In this document: positions 62,218-64,000 of the stretch, one piece after another
Position numbering within the stretch: position 1 is the stretch's first letter
Layout of the letters: each line of letters starts with the position of its first letter
Assembly: GCA_017941035.1 (NCBI GenBank)
Contig: JAGAXG010000003.1
Span: 1-64,000 of the forward strand
Source of the DNA: a bacterium
GTDB lineage: Bacteria > Cyanobacteriota > Vampirovibrionia > Gastranaerophilales > Gastranaerophilaceae
DNA: 64,000 bases
Reading direction: 5' to 3'
Translations under genes and position numbers: made by a program
The notes under the pieces: model-generated
The model's database searches: none
What the model was told of the DNA's origin: nothing
Seen by the model: the letters and a program-made list of their open reading frames with translations, nothing else

Positions 62218-63324
62218 ATGAACTTGGATAAACTTTTTAAAAGATTTGAACGTTTTATTGGTGCATCGAAAGTTGTTAAAGATTTCCCGGATTCAGTTAT
62301 TTTTGTTGATGGGGAAGGCTATATTACTGATGCAAACAATAAGGCATGTGAATGTTTTAATTTGCATAGTGGAATAAATCTTGTAAAATTAAGTGATTTT
62401 ATTGAAAATGGAATGAATTGTGCAAAAGATTCAGTAAAATTAAAGAAACCTGTTTTGGCAAGTGTTAGAGTTGATGGTAAAGAATATTTTGTTGAAATAA
62501 ATGCTTCAAAACGCCGAAGTGGTTATTGTTTAGCAATAAGAGATATAACCAAACTTACAAATGAAAGTTTGAAAGAGAAAAAAATAGAACAATTTAACGG
62601 TGAAAAAAATGCAATGATTGTTAAAATTGAAGATGAAATTAAATCTCCGATAAATTCAATATTAGGGTTCTCAAAATCTCTATTAGAAGATGAAAATATT
62701 ACTGAAAAACAACGGAAATATTTAGGCATAATACGTTCAAATGCACAGGATTTATATGATTATTTGGATAAATTTATAGAATTTACTTATGCGGAATCTT
62801 TGTTATATGAACCTGAAATGCAAAGATTTGATGTTGTTTTAGTGCTTAAAAATATTCTAAAAGGATTTGAATTACAATTTAGAGAAAAGAATTTGGAATT
62901 AGTTTTTGATGCTGATTTGTGGGAAAAACGTACTATTTATACCGATATAAAGGCTTTAAAAAAATATTTAAAAAATATAATTGAAGTTTCATTGTCAATG
63001 ACAAAATCCGGTGGTATAACTATTCGTCTGAGTGCTCCTGACGAAGCAGTTTCTTTTGGATATGGTTTAAAAGAACATGTCCCTTATTTGCAGATATCAA
63101 TACAGGATACCGGAGAAGGAATTGAACAAGAAAATAAAAAATATTTATGTAATCCTTATTTTTGGATTGAAAAAGGCAAAAAATATTTTACCAGAGCTTT
63201 GAAACTTGGCTCTGCAAGTATTTTGATCAAGAGGTCAGAGGGATATTTTGATATCTCCTCCGAAGTAATGCAAGGAACACTTTTTAATATTATTATTCCG
63301 GTTGAAAAGGATGAAAATGAGTAA
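62218..63324 (+). CDS. PAS-containing histidine-kinase-like protein lacking the phosphoacceptor His
   Basis: An N-terminal PAS domain ([20 protein letters not shown]) is followed by a dimerisation helix region and an HATPase-like fold. The segment that should be HELRTPLN reads DEIKSPIN: Asp (codon 62632-62634) replaces His. The N box reads [10 protein letters not shown], lacking the usual second Asn and Lys. The G1 box DTGEGIE is intact, while the G2 region reads RALKLGSA. So it is probably a pseudokinase or sensor scaffold. ATG 62218 fits AGGAAG spacing better than GTG 62206 or ATG 62209. It overlaps the next gene by 8 bases. Confidence 0.8.
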   Translation: MNLDKLFKRFERFIGASKVVKDFPDSVIFVDGEGYITDANNKACECFNLHSGINLVKLSDFIENGMNCAKDSVKLKKPVLASVRVDGKEYFVEINASKRRSGYCLAIRDITKLTNESLKEKKIEQFNGEKNAMIVKIEDEIKSPINSILGFSKSLLEDENITEKQRKYLGIIRSNAQDLYDYLDKFIEFTYAESLLYEPEMQRFDVVLVLKNILKGFELQFREKNLELVFDADLWEKRTIYTDIKALKKYLKNIIEVSLSMTKSGGITIRLSAPDEAVSFGYGLKEHVPYLQISIQDTGEGIEQENKKYLCNPYFWIEKGKKYFTRALKLGSASILIKRSEGYFDISSEVMQGTLFNIIIPVEKDENE

Positions 63325-64000
63325 AGTAATTTTAAAAAATATAAAAAAAGCTTATGATAACAATAAAGTAGTAATTAATAATGTTAATCTTGAAATAAAA
63401 GACAAGGAATTTATAGTTCTTGTTGGTGCTTCAGGTTGTGGCAAATCTACACTTTTAAGAATGATTGCCGGATTAGAAGATATTACAAGCGGTGAAATTT
63501 ATATTGGGGATAAAAAAGTAAATAATATACCTCCAAAAGACAGAGATATTGCTTTTGTATTTCAAAGTTACGCATTGTATCCGCATATGACTGTCAGAGA
63601 GAATATAGCTTTTGGACTAAAAATGCGAAAAGTTTCAAAAGCAGAAATTGAAAGAAAAGTTAAAGAAGCCTCAGAAATTTTGAATTTAACTGAATATTTA
63701 GACCGCAAACCGAAACAATTATCAGGAGGTCAAAGGCAGAGAGTTGCTTTGGGGCGTGCAATTGTTCGTAATCCAAAGGTATTTTTAATGGATGAACCTT
63801 TATCAAATTTAGATGCAAAATTACGAGTCCAAATGCGTTCAGAAATAAAAAAACTTCATGAAAAATTGCAAACTACATTTATTTATGTTACTCACGATCA
63901 AACAGAAGCTTTGACTATGGGAGATAGAATTGTTGTTTTAAATAACGGTGATATTCAGCAGGTAGATAGTCCTGATGAAATTTATAATAATCCGAAAAAT
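63317..64000 (+). CDS. ABC transporter ATP-binding protein (MalK/UgpC-type), 3'-truncated by window end
   Basis: The 228 visible codons give a complete ABC domain: Walker [11 protein letters not shown]-loop [12 protein letters not shown], signature LSGGQRQRV, Walker [17 protein letters not shown], and VTHDQTEAL. The SNLDAKLR and YALYPHMTV wording is typical of the MalK/UgpC/MsmK group, which power carbohydrate importers and usually carry a C-terminal regulatory domain, cut off here. The start overlaps the kinase-like gene by 8 bases, so they are co-translated. Confidence 0.92.
   Translation, partial: MSKVILKNIKKAYDNNKVVINNVNLEIKDKEFIVLVGASGCGKSTLLRMIAGLEDITSGEIYIGDKKVNNIPPKDRDIAFVFQSYALYPHMTVRENIAFGLKMRKVSKAEIERKVKEASEILNLTEYLDRKPKQLSGGQRQRVALGRAIVRNPKVFLMDEPLSNLDAKLRVQMRSEIKKLHEKLQTTFIYVTHDQTEALTMGDRIVVLNNGDIQQVDSPDEIYNNPKN

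Overview
The window is one AT-rich bacterial chromosome segment that best fits a gut-type, non-photosynthetic relative of Cyanobacteria (Vampirovibrionia/Melainabacteria, order Gastranaerophilales). This placement is an inference from gene content. It rests on prepilins with an FTLAETL-type N-terminus, an LdpA homologue (a family otherwise known from cyanobacteria), SepF together with MinCDE, an SLH-domain envelope protein, KdsA (so an LPS-type outer membrane), separated pheS and pheT, and no photosynthesis genes. No rRNA operon or CRISPR array is present.

Layout. 1-4.3 kb is a scarred region: two related small membrane proteins at the left edge, a tRNA-3'-end-like sequence, an IS-like inverted repeat, a SpoIIE-type phosphatase, a nucleoside-transporter remnant, and a 40-bp imperfect direct repeat flanking about 3 kb. 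4.3-8.0 kb holds an ArnT-like transferase, a GT2 glycosyltransferase and a YdjC/NaxD-family deacetylase in overlapping frames, with a GtrA protein opposite; this resembles known lipid A amino-sugar modification pathways. 8-11 kb has a secreted protein, a VanX-type dipeptidase, RNase P RNA and a pseudopilin. 11-17 kb has map, thymidylate kinase, LdpA and a beta-lactamase-like protein. 17-21 kb has folD, a CooC-like metal ATPase, a core MetE-like protein and rplI. 21-24 kb has zupT, yggS-sepF and adk.

24-33.9 kb carries a prepilin with an odd 96-residue leader, an orphan FliI/SctN-type ATPase, pheT, a GH57 enzyme, an alanine/sodium symporter and an ACT protein. 34-37 kb is the rpmG, tRNA-Trp, secE, nusG, rplK, rplA block ending in a tRNA-Val. 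37-43 kb has a DivIVA-like gene, a 58-residue gene, coaD, comEC, pilT and recO. 43-47.4 kb has minCDE, a thioredoxin/CcdA pair and a truncated pilin copy. 47.5-56.2 kb is a run of plus-strand housekeeping genes (ribH, murQ, gpsA, PSP1, kdsA, MBL hydrolase, pheS, rseP, a NhaD/ArsB transporter). 56.3-57.5 kb is a prepilin gene put out of frame by a 12-G tract. The right end has the SLH protein, several small proteins, aroQ, a degenerate histidine-kinase-like protein and the start of a MalK-type ABC ATPase.

The most interesting system is the dispersed prepilin family. Copies at 24.3, 46.9 and 56.3 kb share a promoter, and two share an unusual start-proximal leader. One is off-frame by exactly one G in a poly-G run, one has an intergenic repeat inserted in its leader, and one is a 5'-deleted remnant. 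This looks like slipped-strand on/off control plus cassette decay of a surface or competence pilin; PilT and ComEC are in the same window.
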